In this document: positions 11,231 through 22,490 of the stretch, one piece after another | How the letters are laid out: each line of letters begins with the position of its first letter | How positions within the stretch are numbered: position 1 is the first letter of the stretch | Assembly: GCF_964275005.1 (NCBI RefSeq) | Contig: NC_092705.1 | Coordinates: 25,074,630 to 25,138,629, forward strand | DNA length: 64,000 bases | Direction: 5' to 3' | Source of the DNA: Diadema setosum | Taxonomy: Eukaryota; Echinodermata; Echinoidea; Diadematoida; Diadematidae | Translations under genes and position numbers: made by a program | Notes under the pieces: model-generated | Databases searched by the model: none | Told to the model about the DNA's origin: nothing | Seen by the model: only the letters and a program-made list of their open reading frames with translations

Positions 11231-12778
11231 TCAGGTGTCTGCTTGCAACGGTTGATAGTAACGTTTTGCGAGCTCACCCACCAGAAAGGATTCGTAGCTG
11301 TCGAGCTCTTTGTGCAGGTCCGGAGGCTGGCCGCGAGTTTTGGCGTTGAAGAGGCGAATGACGTTGACCGCCTTGAAGGCTTCTTCAAGAGTTGGAGAGT
11401 CCTGAGTCGTGTTCCATTCAAGCTCGCCATCATCTGAATCCCCATTCACAGACTGAGAGTCATAGGGGCTCTGTCTTTGGTGACACTCATCATCATTGTC
11501 CACTATGATGTACTCCTCCAAGGGTGGAAGACAGGGATGCAAGTTGGACAGCTTGTCCCACAAAATTCTGAAGTCCCTGAGCTGTGCTACCTTCTTATCC
11601 AATTTGGGGTCCGTGTGGGGAGCTTCCTCATCTGGTGCAGCAGGGGCTGTGGCTGCAAATCCCGCACTTCCGAAGACCTCAACGATTGCCTGGGTGCTGA
11701 TTTTGGCCCAGGAAGATCTAAGGGCAAGGACTGCATCAAGGAGGTCCCAATGGAAATGTTTCTTGCTCTCTGTAGCCACAAGGAGTCTGGAAGAAAGAAT
11801 GAGCCTGTAATTCAGCTTCAGCGTGTGAATTATTCCCTTGTTCATTGGCAGAAATTCAGCCGTCAGGCAGTCTGGCAGTAGGACCAATTCAATGTTCTGG
11901 AGTTCTTCTACCATATGCACCGGACAAGAGGCTAACACCATGGCAATTTTGCGGTCCTGGCTACCCATAGCACTGTCCATTTTGTACAGCCACTCTCGGA
12001 AGAAGGTTTTAGTCATCACAGCTTTCTGGTATGCCTTGTAATCAACGGGAAGAGATTGTACATTCCTGAATGAAGAGGGGTTCAGTGTCTTCCCGATGAC
12101 ATACAGTGGCATCTTGTCAGTGCCGGCCATGTTTGCACACATCAGAATAGTGATGCGCTTTCTGGCTTTCTTGTTTCCATTGGGACTCCTCTTGCGATTA
12201 CAGTACTTCCCTGGTAGCAGTTTCCAATAGAGACAAGTCTCCTCGCAACAGTAGATATCAGGTGGGTTGTAACGTTTGAATAAGTCCTTAAGGACTTCTT
12301 CATTCCAAGCAATGACATCTTCGTCCTTACTTTCATCCTCTGTGCTTGCACAGCTTGGGGTTAAGATACCGTATCTTTTCATGAAGCGCTTTACCCACGC
12401 AGGGCTTGGCCAAGTCTTGTGTCCAAACTCCTGTGCGAAGACCTTGGCCTGGGCCTGCAGTGCTTCGCCTTGTGGGGACGCACCTGTGAACAACTCCTGC
12501 TGGCGGACCCACATTATGAGGACTTCAGCCACATCATCATACACCCCAGTCTTCACCCTCATACGGGTCCCTTGCCATGCCTCATCCGTATTTTCAAAGG
12601 TCTTGATTATTTTGTCCCTCTTCTTAATAATATCTGCCAGGGAACTTTGTTTCAGATCAAATCTGGCTGCAACGTCCTTCCTCTTTGCATGGGGGTTTGC
12701 CTCCATAAATTTTATGATGTCATATTTCTCCTTATAGGACCTTGACGTGATCCGTCTGGGAGCCATCTCGGCTCTCAC
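11231..12778 (-). CDS. Tigger/pogo-like transposase-derived protein, catalytic triad lost
   Basis: An intact 515-codon single-exon frame. Residues about 8-60 form a CENP-B-type N-terminal helix-turn-helix (SYKEKYDIIKFME, KRKDVAARFDLKQSSLADI). About 75-138 form the second, CENPB-type DNA-binding domain (WPSPAWVKRFMKRYGI). About 170-365 form the DDE_1 fold, followed by an acidic 120-residue tail. In active Tigger proteins the motifs are NxDET, LDNCPAH and QPMDQG. Here they read CCEETCLYW (E179), LASCPVHM (A283) and LPMNKGII (N313). All three metal-binding aspartates are changed while the frame stays open, which argues for a domesticated DNA-binding protein like CENPB, JRK or TIGD rather than a live transposase. 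No flanking terminal repeats are seen. ATG at 12776-12778 is used; a second ATG lies at codon 5. Confidence 0.9.
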   Translation of the reverse strand: MRAEMAPRRITSRSYKEKYDIIKFMEANPHAKRKDVAARFDLKQSSLADIIKKRDKIIKTFENTDEAWQGTRMRVKTGVYDDVAEVLIMWVRQQELFTGASPQGEALQAQAKVFAQEFGHKTWPSPAWVKRFMKRYGILTPSCASTEDESKDEDVIAWNEEVLKDLFKRYNPPDIYCCEETCLYWKLLPGKYCNRKRSPNGNKKARKRITILMCANMAGTDKMPLYVIGKTLNPSSFRNVQSLPVDYKAYQKAVMTKTFFREWLYKMDSAMGSQDRKIAMVLASCPVHMVEELQNIELVLLPDCLTAEFLPMNKGIIHTLKLNYRLILSSRLLVATESKKHFHWDLLDAVLALRSSWAKISTQAIVEVFGSAGFAATAPAAPDEEAPHTDPKLDKKVAQLRDFRILWDKLSNLHPCLPPLEEYIIVDNDDECHQRQSPYDSQSVNGDSDDGELEWNTTQDSPTLEEAFKAVNVIRLFNAKTRGQPPDLHKELDSYESFLVGELAKRYYQPLQADT

Positions 12779-12779
12779 T

Positions 12780-12785
12780 GTTTAA
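12780..12785 (-). promoter_or_regulatory. Candidate poly(A) signal ATTAAA for TMEM254
   Basis: ATTAAA on the minus strand immediately upstream of the Tigger-like ATG and about 555 bp past the TMEM254 stop. It is the only near-consensus hexamer I noticed between the two genes. Use is unproven, and the Tigger frame might instead lie in the TMEM254 transcript tail. Confidence 0.25.
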
Positions 12786-13340
12786 TACGTTGGAAGTAAA
12801 ATTCAGTATGGTAGAAAACTCAAGATTCTCTTTTCAGTTCTGTGTACTATCACTAAACCACACCTATGTTGGTAACTTGCAAAATCCTATTCCTGTCATG
12901 AAAGGGGGGGGGGGGATATCTGCTAGAGTCCACTGACTATGGGGCCACTCATGTCCTTGCCTTGGGCCCAATTTTTGAGACCTTTTACCTTTTAGAACAA
13001 TGACGCTCTAAATTATCAAAATGTCCCAAACATCAGTAAAGAAAGAACATCTCAGAACTTTTGCACATTTCTTGCACTCTTTGGGACCAGATCCTGCTTA
13101 AGAACAAAACAAATTAAACTAGAATAGACACTCAGATATATGAAAGAAGGAAAGGCACAATATACAGATAAACGAATATTTGACACAGTTCAATCAAAAC
13201 ATGATCAAGTTAAACTCTCTTTGAGTGTAGACAGCAACTTTCTGGAATACTTTGTGCTCTGATAATCTGTTCAATTTGTGGCAACTTTAAACCCCCTTCT
13301 TCCCGTTGGGATCATCTACCACCAGTTCTCCGGCTGAGAG

Positions 13341-13461
13341 TCAATCCCTCTTCTGAGTTCGGGTTGGATTGTACTGCAACAGACGATACATTGACACAAT
13401 GCCAAAGAGGAGAGTGAAGATGAACCACTTAGTCCTAGCTGATCCTGAGATTCCTTTCATC
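13341..13461 (-). CDS. TMEM254: TMEM254 exon 4 (last)
   Basis: Starts after the acceptor TTTTCCACAG and completes a GGG codon split over the junction. It then encodes MKGISGSARTKW, the last membrane segment and a basic tail ending in QKRD before TGA at 13341-13343. Confidence 0.92.
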
Positions 13462-15546
13462 CTGTGGAAAATAAAAAGACACAAATAACCGGTCACCATG
13501 AAGCAGGTTATTCTATAGACTGCAGAACCCTGAGGCTACGAGATATAAAGTTTTTATGTCACCTATGAAATAGAAATACTACTTGTAACAATTCTGATGG
13601 GCAAGACTTCAGATGAATACGACAAGTGAAGATAAATGTCTGAATTTCACATGTACTGAAAGTGTCTCGAAAAAAATTTGCGCTGAATGTAATATGAGAA
13701 CTTTTATTCCAGTAGTGTAACCATCCTACTTGTGAAACCCTTCTATTATAGCAGTAGGGATATGAAATTTGGGGAAAGGATCAGAAAATGAATTCAACCT
13801 GTGTAATTTCATTTATGCAACACATTACTGATAATTCTCAAGAATACATGAATACATCACATGTGGAAATAAAGCTCACTCATGCACACACACACACACA
13901 TACACACGCACTGCATATAACATGTTAATATATGGCTGTGACTTTCTTCTTCATATGAGGATTTGTCTCCATGAAAATATGGCAGATATAAATGCAGCCT
14001 TGTTTAGTCATACTTCTGGGCCATCTTAACCTTCAACATATACTTTGGAAATATGTGAATAAACATACACACTGTACACATCACAATAAAAGCATAATAT
14101 ATTGCTTCTTACCCCGCCAAGTAGTAGGCATAGCAACCTTCCAGGACATGCATAAATATTGCTGTATAGCATCTATAGAGAAAAGGAGAAAGAACAATAT
14201 GAGCACTAGAAAGCATAAAATTATTAAACACAAGCGCAAACTTCAAAATGAGTGGCTGAATTGTAAGAAATGTTGAATAGTTGAATCATGTCCCACATAA
14301 TCAAAGTATATGTATTCAAGAGCATCACAAGAAATACAAAATAACAAAAAATATACATTAATTATCAATTATCTTCAGAGGAAATTCATTGTCATACTTG
14401 TTGAAAATTTGTCATTTAAATGGAAACATACTGCTTTCACTTTAGAATAAGGATGACATGAGCAGAAAAAACAATACTCAGAAAAACATAAAACATAATA
14501 CATGTACATTATACACTGAACAACGATGAGCACATAGCAGGCTCAGATATCCCAATTACGCAGCAATGTAATTCCCTTACAATACCACTTGCTCAACAAC
14601 TTCACCTAGAGCTATAGAATCTGACTGCTTTCTTCTTTTGATCTGCTTTCTTTGAGCACCAAATCACACTGTATACGCCAAATATTTCGCGAGGTTTTTA
14701 TTTTCACGAATTTCGCGTGTCAGCTGCTATTCGCGAAATTCAAAACACGTGAAAATATTGACTCTGATGCCGATATGAATGTGACGTATGCTTACACATT
14801 TCTCCGTTCAGTACAGGACTCCACGATCGCGACTTTTAAACCACTCGCGAAATTGTCGGGCAGACCAGATTCGCGAAAATTTAGACTCGCGAAATATATG
14901 GCGTATACAGTACATTCTTATGTGTAGCTGCTATATTATCGTTCTTGTTCATTGTGATTTTGTATGAATTTTGAAAACGGTCTTTACGCATCACCCCAAT
15001 CACTATAAATTCTGAAACTGTGTACACAGTATGGTCAATTTACAACTCTAGGTAAAAAAAGCACTCTGCATCCTTGAGGCTCTGTAAAAATAACATGAAG
15101 TCCAGAGGAAGAGATTTTGCTCACATTGCTCGCATCACAACCGGTTGCTTGTAGGCAAGGAAGTACGCCAACTCACTGATAGGACCCAGGTAGTCATATG
15201 GCACGATATCTCGTTTGAAGGTACACAGCTGCACAAATAATACAGGGGTTTTAAAAGTGAAACTGATCAACATAGCCATTGTTCATGTTTCTACACTGAT
15301 CTTGTATGTATGCATGCATCCTGCTTTGAATCATTTACATCACTTCACTTCTTAAGACTCTTTTGTCATAAGGATATAATATTATAAGCTTCAACGTTCA
15401 ACTCAAAATTCCTACAGTGCTGTAAATCTAAGCACAAGATGATCTTTCATACAAAGACAAAAACATATTTTCTGGCTAGAGTAGAAAACATGGACATAGA
15501 ACCACTCGTATTTCGGAGTAGTAGAATCTAGTAGTAGTAGTACCCC

Positions 15547-15579
<33 letters not shown>

Positions 15580-16642
15580 TCAGTATTTGTGATCAGATTA
15601 TTCTTTATCGCTAGTTATTTTTAAAAATGGCATCTGGTCAGGTAATAGACCAATCATCATGCCTAGCTTGTTTGGTGGTCTCTCGACCTGTTTTCACTGT
15701 GACGTACAGTCGGTGATGTACAGTCGGTAATAGGGTCAACTGACCATACTTGTCATTACATAAATACATGTACTACCAACCGTACTGTTTATAATAATAA
15801 GAGGCTAGAGGTCACGGAACAGGAGGCAAAACTATCGGTCTAGTCAGACGTCAGGTGATGGTCAGACGAAAGAAGTATTTAAGAGTCTACTACTTGTCTA
15901 GTGTCTTCAGAAACTGTAGAAAAGCCCACAAAACCTGACATTTATCCCCAGTATGGCTGCAGTACTGACCCATAAACACACGGACAGTAGAGTCGAGAGA
16001 ACTAACAGTATACACAAACAGTAGATGAGATCGATAGTGCAGATTTGCAGATATTTTGACATACATTGTATAAATTAAACTTCTTCTTCTTCTTCCTGGT
16101 GAGTGACTGCAATGAACATGCTGATTATTTCGTCACTTTGTCAGGTAGGCAGGTAGGTGGACATTGCACGGTGCAGTAGATTTTGAGTACCTAATAGATA
16201 ATCCCAAGAAATTATAAAGGTTCATTCATTGAAATACACTGTAACTTTAATTTAAGAAACAAGTCAACTGAAGGTGAACATTACGATATAATTTAACTCA
16301 TTAAATTTTGTAAGATAAGTTTACGAGAACATCATTATTCTTCATAGTTCTATCGTTAGGTGCTCGACAAGACAGGTGCATACAGGTACAACTACAAAAT
16401 TGTAATCATAAATACACTCAGGGTCTAGTAACTAGGCCCTATCCTATTCTGGTGGGAATTAATGGTAGGGGCCTAAAATCTGAGGATCCGAGCTGAATAA
16501 GTTTAATTCAACAAAAAAATTACAAACATATCTGCCTAACCGTCGCTTAGCTTACCACAGTTAGAAGGAGACCTAATGTAACTGCAATCATACCAATTAC
16601 ATTCGGATATACAAAGTAGTTTGTCTGCTTTACTGACGGCAT
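13341..16642 (-). CDS. TMEM254: TMEM254 homologue, complete four-exon gene
   Basis: Small multi-pass membrane protein of unknown molecular function. Coding exons on the minus strand are 16642-16556, 15228-15125, 14172-14113 and 13461-13341. They join in frame to 123 codons plus stop, exactly the human TMEM254 length. Introns have GT donors (GTAAGC, GTGAGC, GTAAGA) and AG acceptors. Diagnostic matches to human are VPYDYLGPISEL (human IPYQNLGPLGPF), HVLEGCYAYYLA (HVGESLYAIVL) and KGISGSARTKWFIFTLLFGI (HKGITSGRAQLLWFLQTFFFGI region). Hydrophobic segments lie at residues about 13-31, 61-80 and 91-110. Three exons are too short for simple frame searches, so the gene is easily missed. The CpG-containing sequence at 16640-16960 is the likely promoter. 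Confidence 0.93.
14113..14172 (-). CDS. TMEM254: TMEM254 exon 3 (60 nt)
   Basis: A 60-nt exon bounded by CTCTATAG and GTAAGAAG. It contributes the second base-split codon, 19 whole codons (CYTAIFMHVLEGCYAYYLA) and two bases of a glycine codon. Confidence 0.9.
14668..14912. mobile_element. MITE with ACTGTATACGCC ends, copy 1
   Basis: ACTGTATACGCCAAATATTT and its inverse GAAATATATGGCGTATACAG bound a 245-bp element rich in TTCGCGAA palindromes, lying in TMEM254 intron 2. A close copy is at 17578-17808, and one split by another element is at 25571-27632. Confidence 0.8.
15125..15228 (-). CDS. TMEM254: TMEM254 exon 2
   Basis: A 104-nt exon between the acceptor TTTGTGCAG and the donor GTGAGC. It encodes LCTFKRDIVPYDYLGPISEL and then AYFLAYKQPVVMRA plus two bases. 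The PY-x-x-LGP word is the best conserved signature of the family. Confidence 0.92.
15524..15580. repeat. AGT trinucleotide microsatellite
   Basis: An AGTAGTAGT run, broken once by CCCCGT. Confidence 0.85.
16556..16642 (-). CDS. TMEM254: TMEM254 exon 1 with start codon
   Basis: 29 codons from ATG (16640-16642) to the donor GTAAGC: a short polar start (MPSVKQTNYFVYPN) followed by the first hydrophobic segment IGMIAVTLGLLLTV. No in-frame upstream ATG was noticed. Confidence 0.88.
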
Positions 16643-16960
16643 TTTGTCGATCAATTTGTTGGTGGACTGTTCGGAGTAAGAACTTATCAAATAGAACTCA
16701 CGGCAAAGGAAATACGTCGGACTGAGAGGAGTGAGACGTGGGACAGAATGAGGTGGTTCGAGATCTAGCTAGGTGCGTACCGTGGCTTCTGACCGAACAG
16801 CACGGGGCAGCGACTCCACGCCGGAAGTTTCCATGAAATGCTAGCCTACGTGTACGTACGTACTTGTTGCTTGTAGTATATGGACAAAAGCTGCACTTGC
16901 AGTGAGCGCGCCTATTTTCCACTGCACGCTCAGCTTTGAAGTTCTAGTGCCCGCGAAAAG
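16643..16960 (-). promoter_or_regulatory. Likely TMEM254 promoter/5' UTR region
   Basis: Directly upstream of the TMEM254 start. It is richer in CpG than its surroundings (GTACGTACGTAC, GAGCGCGCC, GCCCGCGAAAAG), as expected of a housekeeping promoter. No TATA box can be assigned with confidence. Confidence 0.4.
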
Positions 16961-17295
16961 GCTGTTTCTATGTCCGTTTGATTAAGAAATAATAAATAAA
17001 AGAAAAATATATTAATAGAGCAGTGTCTGGCTTAAATATTCTGGTTGTTAAAGAGAATGGAAAACGCCACTAAGCACAAATCAGCAACAACAACATTTGA
17101 TTGTTTTTGTTTTATATCTAAAGTTGTACTTTCTTTCTTCTTCTCCTCCTCCTTCTTGATCTTCTTCTAATTCTTCTTGTAAATCGCATTGCCCTTTTTC
17201 ATGTCGATTTTTTTTTCGATTTTTCAAATGTTTTTTTTTTCTTTAACCCTTCATTTTCCCCACAACTCCGGCGTTTCCCTGTTAAAAAAAAAAGA

Positions 17296-17296
<1 letters not shown>

Positions 17297-17346
<50 letters not shown>
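17297..17346. repeat. TA dinucleotide microsatellite
   Basis: About 48 bp of uninterrupted TA. Confidence 0.95.
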
Positions 17347-17349
<3 letters not shown>

Positions 17350-17577
17350 TCCCATAATGATATTTTAAAGTAAACATTGTCAATCATAATTGCATGCTTT
17401 GTGCAGGACATGCTGCCTATAGGCACAAAATCAAGAAATATCTGAAGAATACCGGATGTCGTTTGAGCTATAAAAAAAAAAAAAGAAAAGAAGAGAAAAT
17501 TATGGAAAAGGAGGATCTATACAAACCGTCTTCTCTTCGATCGACAAACAAAATTTGACTTCAATGTAAAGTGTTAG

Positions 17578-17808
17578 GCTGTGTATATACGCCATATTTC
17601 GTGAGTCAAAATTTTCGCGAATCGGGAATTTCCGACAATTTCGCGATTATCTAGTCCTATACTGAACAGAGAAGTGTACGCGCGTTGCGTCACATTCACA
17701 TCGGGATCAGAGTCAATATTTTCGCGTGTCTTTAATTTCGCGAATAGCACCTGATTCACGAGCTTCGCGAAAATAAAAACCTCGCGAAATATTCGCCGTA
17801 TACAGTAT
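17578..17808. mobile_element. MITE with GTATACGCC ends, copy 2
   Basis: CTGTGTATATACGCCATATT on the left and ATTCGCCGTATACAGTA on the right, with the same TTCGCGAA-rich interior as copy 1. Confidence 0.8.
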
Positions 17809-17880
17809 ATCCATGAGCCTTTACAATTTTCAAGCAAGCAAAGAAGCTGCTAATTCTATTTGGAAATTGTAAAACTCAAC

Positions 17881-18274
17881 TTAAAGGAATAGTTTTGGTT
17901 AAGATGGGGCTTCAGATTATTTTTATCTTTTATGAAATAATGTGAAACTACAAGTATAAACATTTGGCAGAGCGTACAATTCTAAAAGGAAATCAAAGTT
18001 TGTTTTTTAAAAAAAAAAATTGGGTTTTGAAATGGCTGAAATATCCAAACATAAAAGACGCAAGGTCCTAATAAAAGTTGGACCCAAACTTTCAAGACCA
18101 GTTTGTTTTCGAATATTCGATTTTCATTGAAACCGATTTTCATTGAAACTTTGAATTCCTCTTAGAATTGTATGTGCTTTCATATTTTACGAGTGCCGGG
18201 TTTCTCATTATCTTTATATAGGCTTATACCAAAAAGTTAAAAACCTGAAGCCCCATCTCAAACTATCCCTTTAA
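17881..18274. mobile_element. TTAA-flanked MITE, AGGAATAG family
   Basis: TTAA at 17881-17884 and 18271-18274 flank inverted ends AGGAATAGTTTTGGTTAAG / CTCAAACTATCCCT. Inner arms include GGGGCTTCAG / CTGAAGCCCC. There is no transposase frame. Confidence 0.8.
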
Positions 18275-18590
18275 GTTCACTAAGTGGCACTTCTGTAAAA
18301 AGGTTTGTCAGTTTCATTAGCGTGGAAGCTACAATGATACCTGCCTGGAAAACGATAATACTGATCAGATATCATCTAGACAACACTGGTGTTCGGTGAC
18401 CCGGGGCCACTAAAACTGGATGTTGGGGCAAGAAATTTCCAGAATTTAAAGGCTCACTTTGGTGGTCAGATATCGGGCGCCTAGATTCAAAATGGATTTT
18501 CATGTTTTCGTTTATTTCAGATAACTCCGTTTCTTTTTCGGGCCACAATTATATTCCAAAATCATAAGGTCTTATAGTGGCCGGAACCAC

Positions 18591-18592
<2 letters not shown>

Positions 18593-18634
<42 letters not shown>

Positions 18635-18648
18635 GAGGGGGGGGGGTA
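18593..18648. repeat. GA microsatellite followed by poly(G)
   Basis: About 46 bp of GA repeats ending in a nine-G run. Confidence 0.9.
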
Positions 18649-19144
18649 GCAGCCCTGAATATACGCAGTATATGGGGGAACTATTGCCCTTCGTCAACCC
18701 TGATACTAAATTAAAGCCCTAACATCAAAGGCCTATAGGCACCTATACAACTTACATAAGATACTGAAACTTCCAAACACATTATACTGTACAGGTTTAC
18801 ATTATCACTAGACTCCAAGTCTTGACTGAGATTTTCTTGAGTTCTAGAAATTCATTATTTTTATAAAATTTATTTAATCATTTTTACTTATGTGTATGCA
18901 TCATTTAATTTATTCACTCATGTATTCATAATTATCTTTATATGTGCACTTCAGTGATCCATTAATCACTTCATGTATTCATTCATTCAATCCATCAGTC
19001 AGTCTTTGTTTGTTTGATTTTCTGTTTGTTTGTTTGTTTGTTAATGTTGTTGTTTTGTGGGTGCTTTTTTTTTTGGGGGGGGGGAGTGGTAGGCCTATTG
19101 GTTTTCCAAAGGAAAGGGCTTGTATATCGGGATGTCGTAACGTA

Positions 19145-19550
19145 CTAAGGGATCGTATAGTTTGGTTGAAACCTAATTTCAGGTTTCTAACATTTTTATT
19201 TATTTATTTATTTTTTGTGAGAAAATGAGAAACCTCTCATAAAATATGAAGGAGCATGTAATTCCATGAGGAATTCAATGTTTAAGCCCTATTCATTTTG
19301 ATGAAAATTAGTTTTGAAAGGCTGAGAAATATCCAAAACTATGGGACCCACCCTTTCATTCATTACGATCGCTTTGTTTTATTCTGTTGTTGGATGTTTT
19401 AGTTGTTCCAAACTCGATTTTCATCAAATAAACTTTGAATTCTTCATAAAATGGTATGTTCTGTACTATTTCATAAGTGTTTTCTTGGTATCTCGCAAAA
19501 ACCTTAAAACCCAATTCTAATCTCTACCAATAATGTACTATTCTTTTAAA
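19145..19550. mobile_element. Diverged MITE of the AGGAATAG family
   Basis: Begins TAAGGGATCGTATAGTTTGG and ends ACTATTCTTTTAAA. It shares the inner AGGTTTCTAAC and CAATTCTAATCTC words with copies at 17881 and 22491. Confidence 0.5.
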
Positions 19551-19859
19551 TCAAATACAAAAAGGTCTTGTGTAAATGTTCCTTTGTTTTTAGGTGTGTT
19601 TGATTTTGTTATGTCCATTACTGGAGTAAAATCACTGAAAAAAAAAGTCTTTTCAGGTTTGAAGTCCATCAAATAACAGAAAATTTTTATTCGCCGGGCA
19701 ACGAGTTATTCTATAGATGGCCGGACGATGCATCTCACTAGGGAGTAGATATATAATAAAGTCTGAAACAAGTTCCGATACATTTGCTGCCTACGCACGT
19801 GAAGTACCTACATACGGAGTATGCGACAAAGACTACACATGAGATATGTGACCGCACAA

Positions 19860-19945
19860 AATCGTCCAATCACGTTGCTCCGTGAACGTGCATTCACAAA
19901 CAAAGTTACGCTACCACATCAAGACGCGTCGAATTTGAAAGCTCG
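19860..19945 (+). promoter_or_regulatory. Candidate cyclin B3 promoter elements (CCAAT, CHR-like)
   Basis: A CCAAT box (19866-19870, in GTCCAATCACG) and a TTTGAA cell-cycle homology-like word (19934-19939) lie in a CpG-containing stretch 3.7 kb before the cyclin B3 start codon. CCAAT plus CHR is the usual pairing in G2/M cyclin promoters. Both words are short and the 64-bp spacing is longer than usual, so this is a weak call. Confidence 0.25.
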
Positions 19946-20416
19946 AGTGAAGTCGCAATCCAGAAAATGTTGCGGAGTCCATGTTTCCTGCGGAAATTAA
20001 CCTTCTAAACCTCAGAAACGTGATACTTCGTCATCTGAGGTAGGTATACACACGCTTACTCTGTGAATGTTTAATCTTAAAAGCTCAGTCTGCCATAGTT
20101 TATGTCGTATGTTGTGACTAACATTCACAGAGTTGAAACCCATTAGTAATTTACGTGTCAATACCCTACTACACATGTTGTACGTGCAGTTAACTACCAA
20201 GACGACAGTAGCAGTACAATTGCAATGGCAATGCCCCTCGCCCTCTGTGATCCCACGCGTACAATACAGTTCATGTAGGGCCTGACAGTAGGCCTACATC
20301 AGTAGCACTCAATACTGTCACGGGTCGTAGAGTATAGTGTGAACGCCACGGTAGACATCACATGATGACAGGGTCACACTGCATTGTATTTTTTGTTGTA
20401 CAGACAGAGCAGAACA

Positions 20417-20459
20417 TTGTATGGTCAGCCCTTCTAAATCGAGGGCTGACCATTGACAA
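20417..20459. repeat. Perfect short hairpin
   Basis: ATGGTCAGCCCT and AGGGCTGACCAT pair over 12 bp around a 9-nt loop, with flanking ATTGT/ACAAT extending the stem after a bulge. Confidence 0.7.
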
Positions 20460-20759
20460 TATGTCCCAAAGTCTCAGCTCAGAAGTCAGATAAGTCTCCA
20501 TGACACTAAAGTCAGAAGCTTAAAAGCCCACCACCATCCATGGCGTGATGCGTGAAGAGACGGGGGATACCATCGCATTGGTCTACCACTCTACCACTCA
20601 ACCAGTACGGTATACGCGGTGGGCCTAACGTTAGGCCTTTACAAGTGCTGGAGAAGAGTGGTGAGGCCCTCGCTTCGGCCCGGGATGCTCATGGAAGCCT
20701 CCTCTTCTGACTTCACTTCTCATCAATCTCACAATAGCATCTGACATATAGGGGTCTAA

Positions 20760-21110
20760 TTATAAATAAGCAAAGAAAAGATCATCCCGGCCCGGGACCG
20801 CTCACTTGATTGGGGGGGGGGGGGGGGGGGGCGCTCCTCCTGCTCCGGAATCCTAGTCCTAAATAAGGTCAAGATCCCTCTTCCTCGTGAGCACCCACAT
20901 GTTTTTCCCAGCCATGCTCTTGACGGACTTGACCAAAAGATCGGTCTGTATCTGTCCGTCGGGGAATGGTCTCTGGTCTCGCGGAGACTGCGTCTGGCTT
21001 CACGGATCCCCTCCGTGGACAGCGTTAATGGCAAAATATAAAAGAGTCCTCCGGACAGACGGATCTTTCTGTCTATTGTGATTGACGGACATCCCATCCC
21101 CTGCCTGTTC
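20760..21110 (-). repeat. Dispersed coding-like repeat, copy 1
   Basis: Read on the minus strand this contains AGACAGAAAGATCCGTCTG, then GAGGGGATCCGTGAAGCC and ACAGATACAGACCGATCTTT. The same blocks recur in order on the plus strand at 53755-53950. A 118-codon minus frame spans it but ends in a poly(G)-derived proline run. Family unknown. Confidence 0.5.
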
Positions 21111-21621
21111 ACTTCTGATCCATCTCACATCTGACTTATATTATTAATTGCCACAAGTTCGTGTGAGAATTTTTAGTTTGCACACACATGCCCAGTCTCC
21201 ATGCTGATAGAAAAGAGTAAACAATTCTGTTTGTTTGTTTTGACAAAAATCAAGTTTTAATCAGCTGATGTGCACCGACCCACCGAGCATAGGCGCCAGC
21301 TGGTTTGCTCAATGCCGAGGTGCTGCCTGATCTGACTCCAAATTTTCATGCTTTTTTCTGCGACTCTCACCTCTTCACCCACAAATCAGCCCCATAAAAC
21401 TGAGTGAAGTTCGACATTTTATAAATATTCATAAGGAGAAAATTAAAATCAAAAGTAACCCGTTCTTTTGTACTGGTATTCCAAATTACTATTCCACACC
21501 AAGGGTGATAGTGTAGAGTCTAGTTTGGTACTCAAATTTGTCAGCAAACTAAAACACTTTGTAGACACATTACAGGTTACAGGTTTCTTCATGAATTCTG
21601 CCATCCACCAGCCTATTGATC

Positions 21622-21715
21622 TACTGTAAAAATGGATATTTTTGCGCGACTAATTTTTCACGCTCAGCTGGGTAAGATGAGTTTTGCATGATTTTAATTC
21701 TGTGGAATAAGTGGT
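21622..21715. mobile_element. Left part of an ACTGTAAAAGTGG-family MITE
   Basis: TACTGTAAAAATGGATATTT followed by GCGCGACTAATTTTTC and TTTTAATTCTGTGGAAT matches the left half of the copy at 49350. The right end is not recognisable, so it is truncated or interrupted. Confidence 0.55.
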
Positions 21716-22490
21716 GGGATTGATGATTTTGATTGGTATCACTTGCATTAATCTGACTCTGTATTGGAGCTTGATTTAAGGCAGTTATTTGGGAGATTCC
21801 GATAGCACTAGCACCAAAGTTGAAATCACCCAATGTTACATGCAGTTTGTTTAGATGTGAGTAACACACACATGCTATGAAATAAACTGGCATTGTATTA
21901 TCTTTCATATAAATTATCACATCTCTTATAGCAAGACTTGTATATTTTCATCATTTTGATACCAGTTTTCCTTTAAATTGCTGTTTCGCAGCAAAACTCC
22001 TTTCAAACTGTCGAGTAGAAGCAACTTTCAAGAATGTTTTTGTCCATGTACGATATATTATATGTTGTAACATCATAGTCATAGCACTTTATAGCAGTAA
22101 CCTTGGGACCGCAAATCAACTTTTCCCTATTTTTTCTTTCTATGACAGCATTGACTTGAGGTATTGGAGGCAGTTTGTAACTTCTCACAAAGGTAACAAC
22201 CTGGTGGTTGAAATCGCATCTTGCTAGCGTCTAGAAGGTCACCTTCATCATGCCACTCATGAGGAGAAATGGAGGGGGAGTGTCTGCACAGGTAAACCTA
22301 CTGACCAGTGCAACTTCTTTCCATGTTCAAGGTAGCTTTAACCCATTGCGGACGAGTCCCGAGTATACTCGGGCAGGTGTCTATGGGAAATGCATGTTGT
22401 AGCAAAATCAGTCCGTCCTCAACAGGTTAATGAGTTAAGGCACAAACCGGAACATGACCAAGAAAGTTTCATAAAAAATTTGATTTGAAC

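Noticed and set aside
11477-12745. Plus-strand frames of 104-153 codons opposite the Tigger-like gene
   Set aside because: Shadows of the minus-strand coding sequence.
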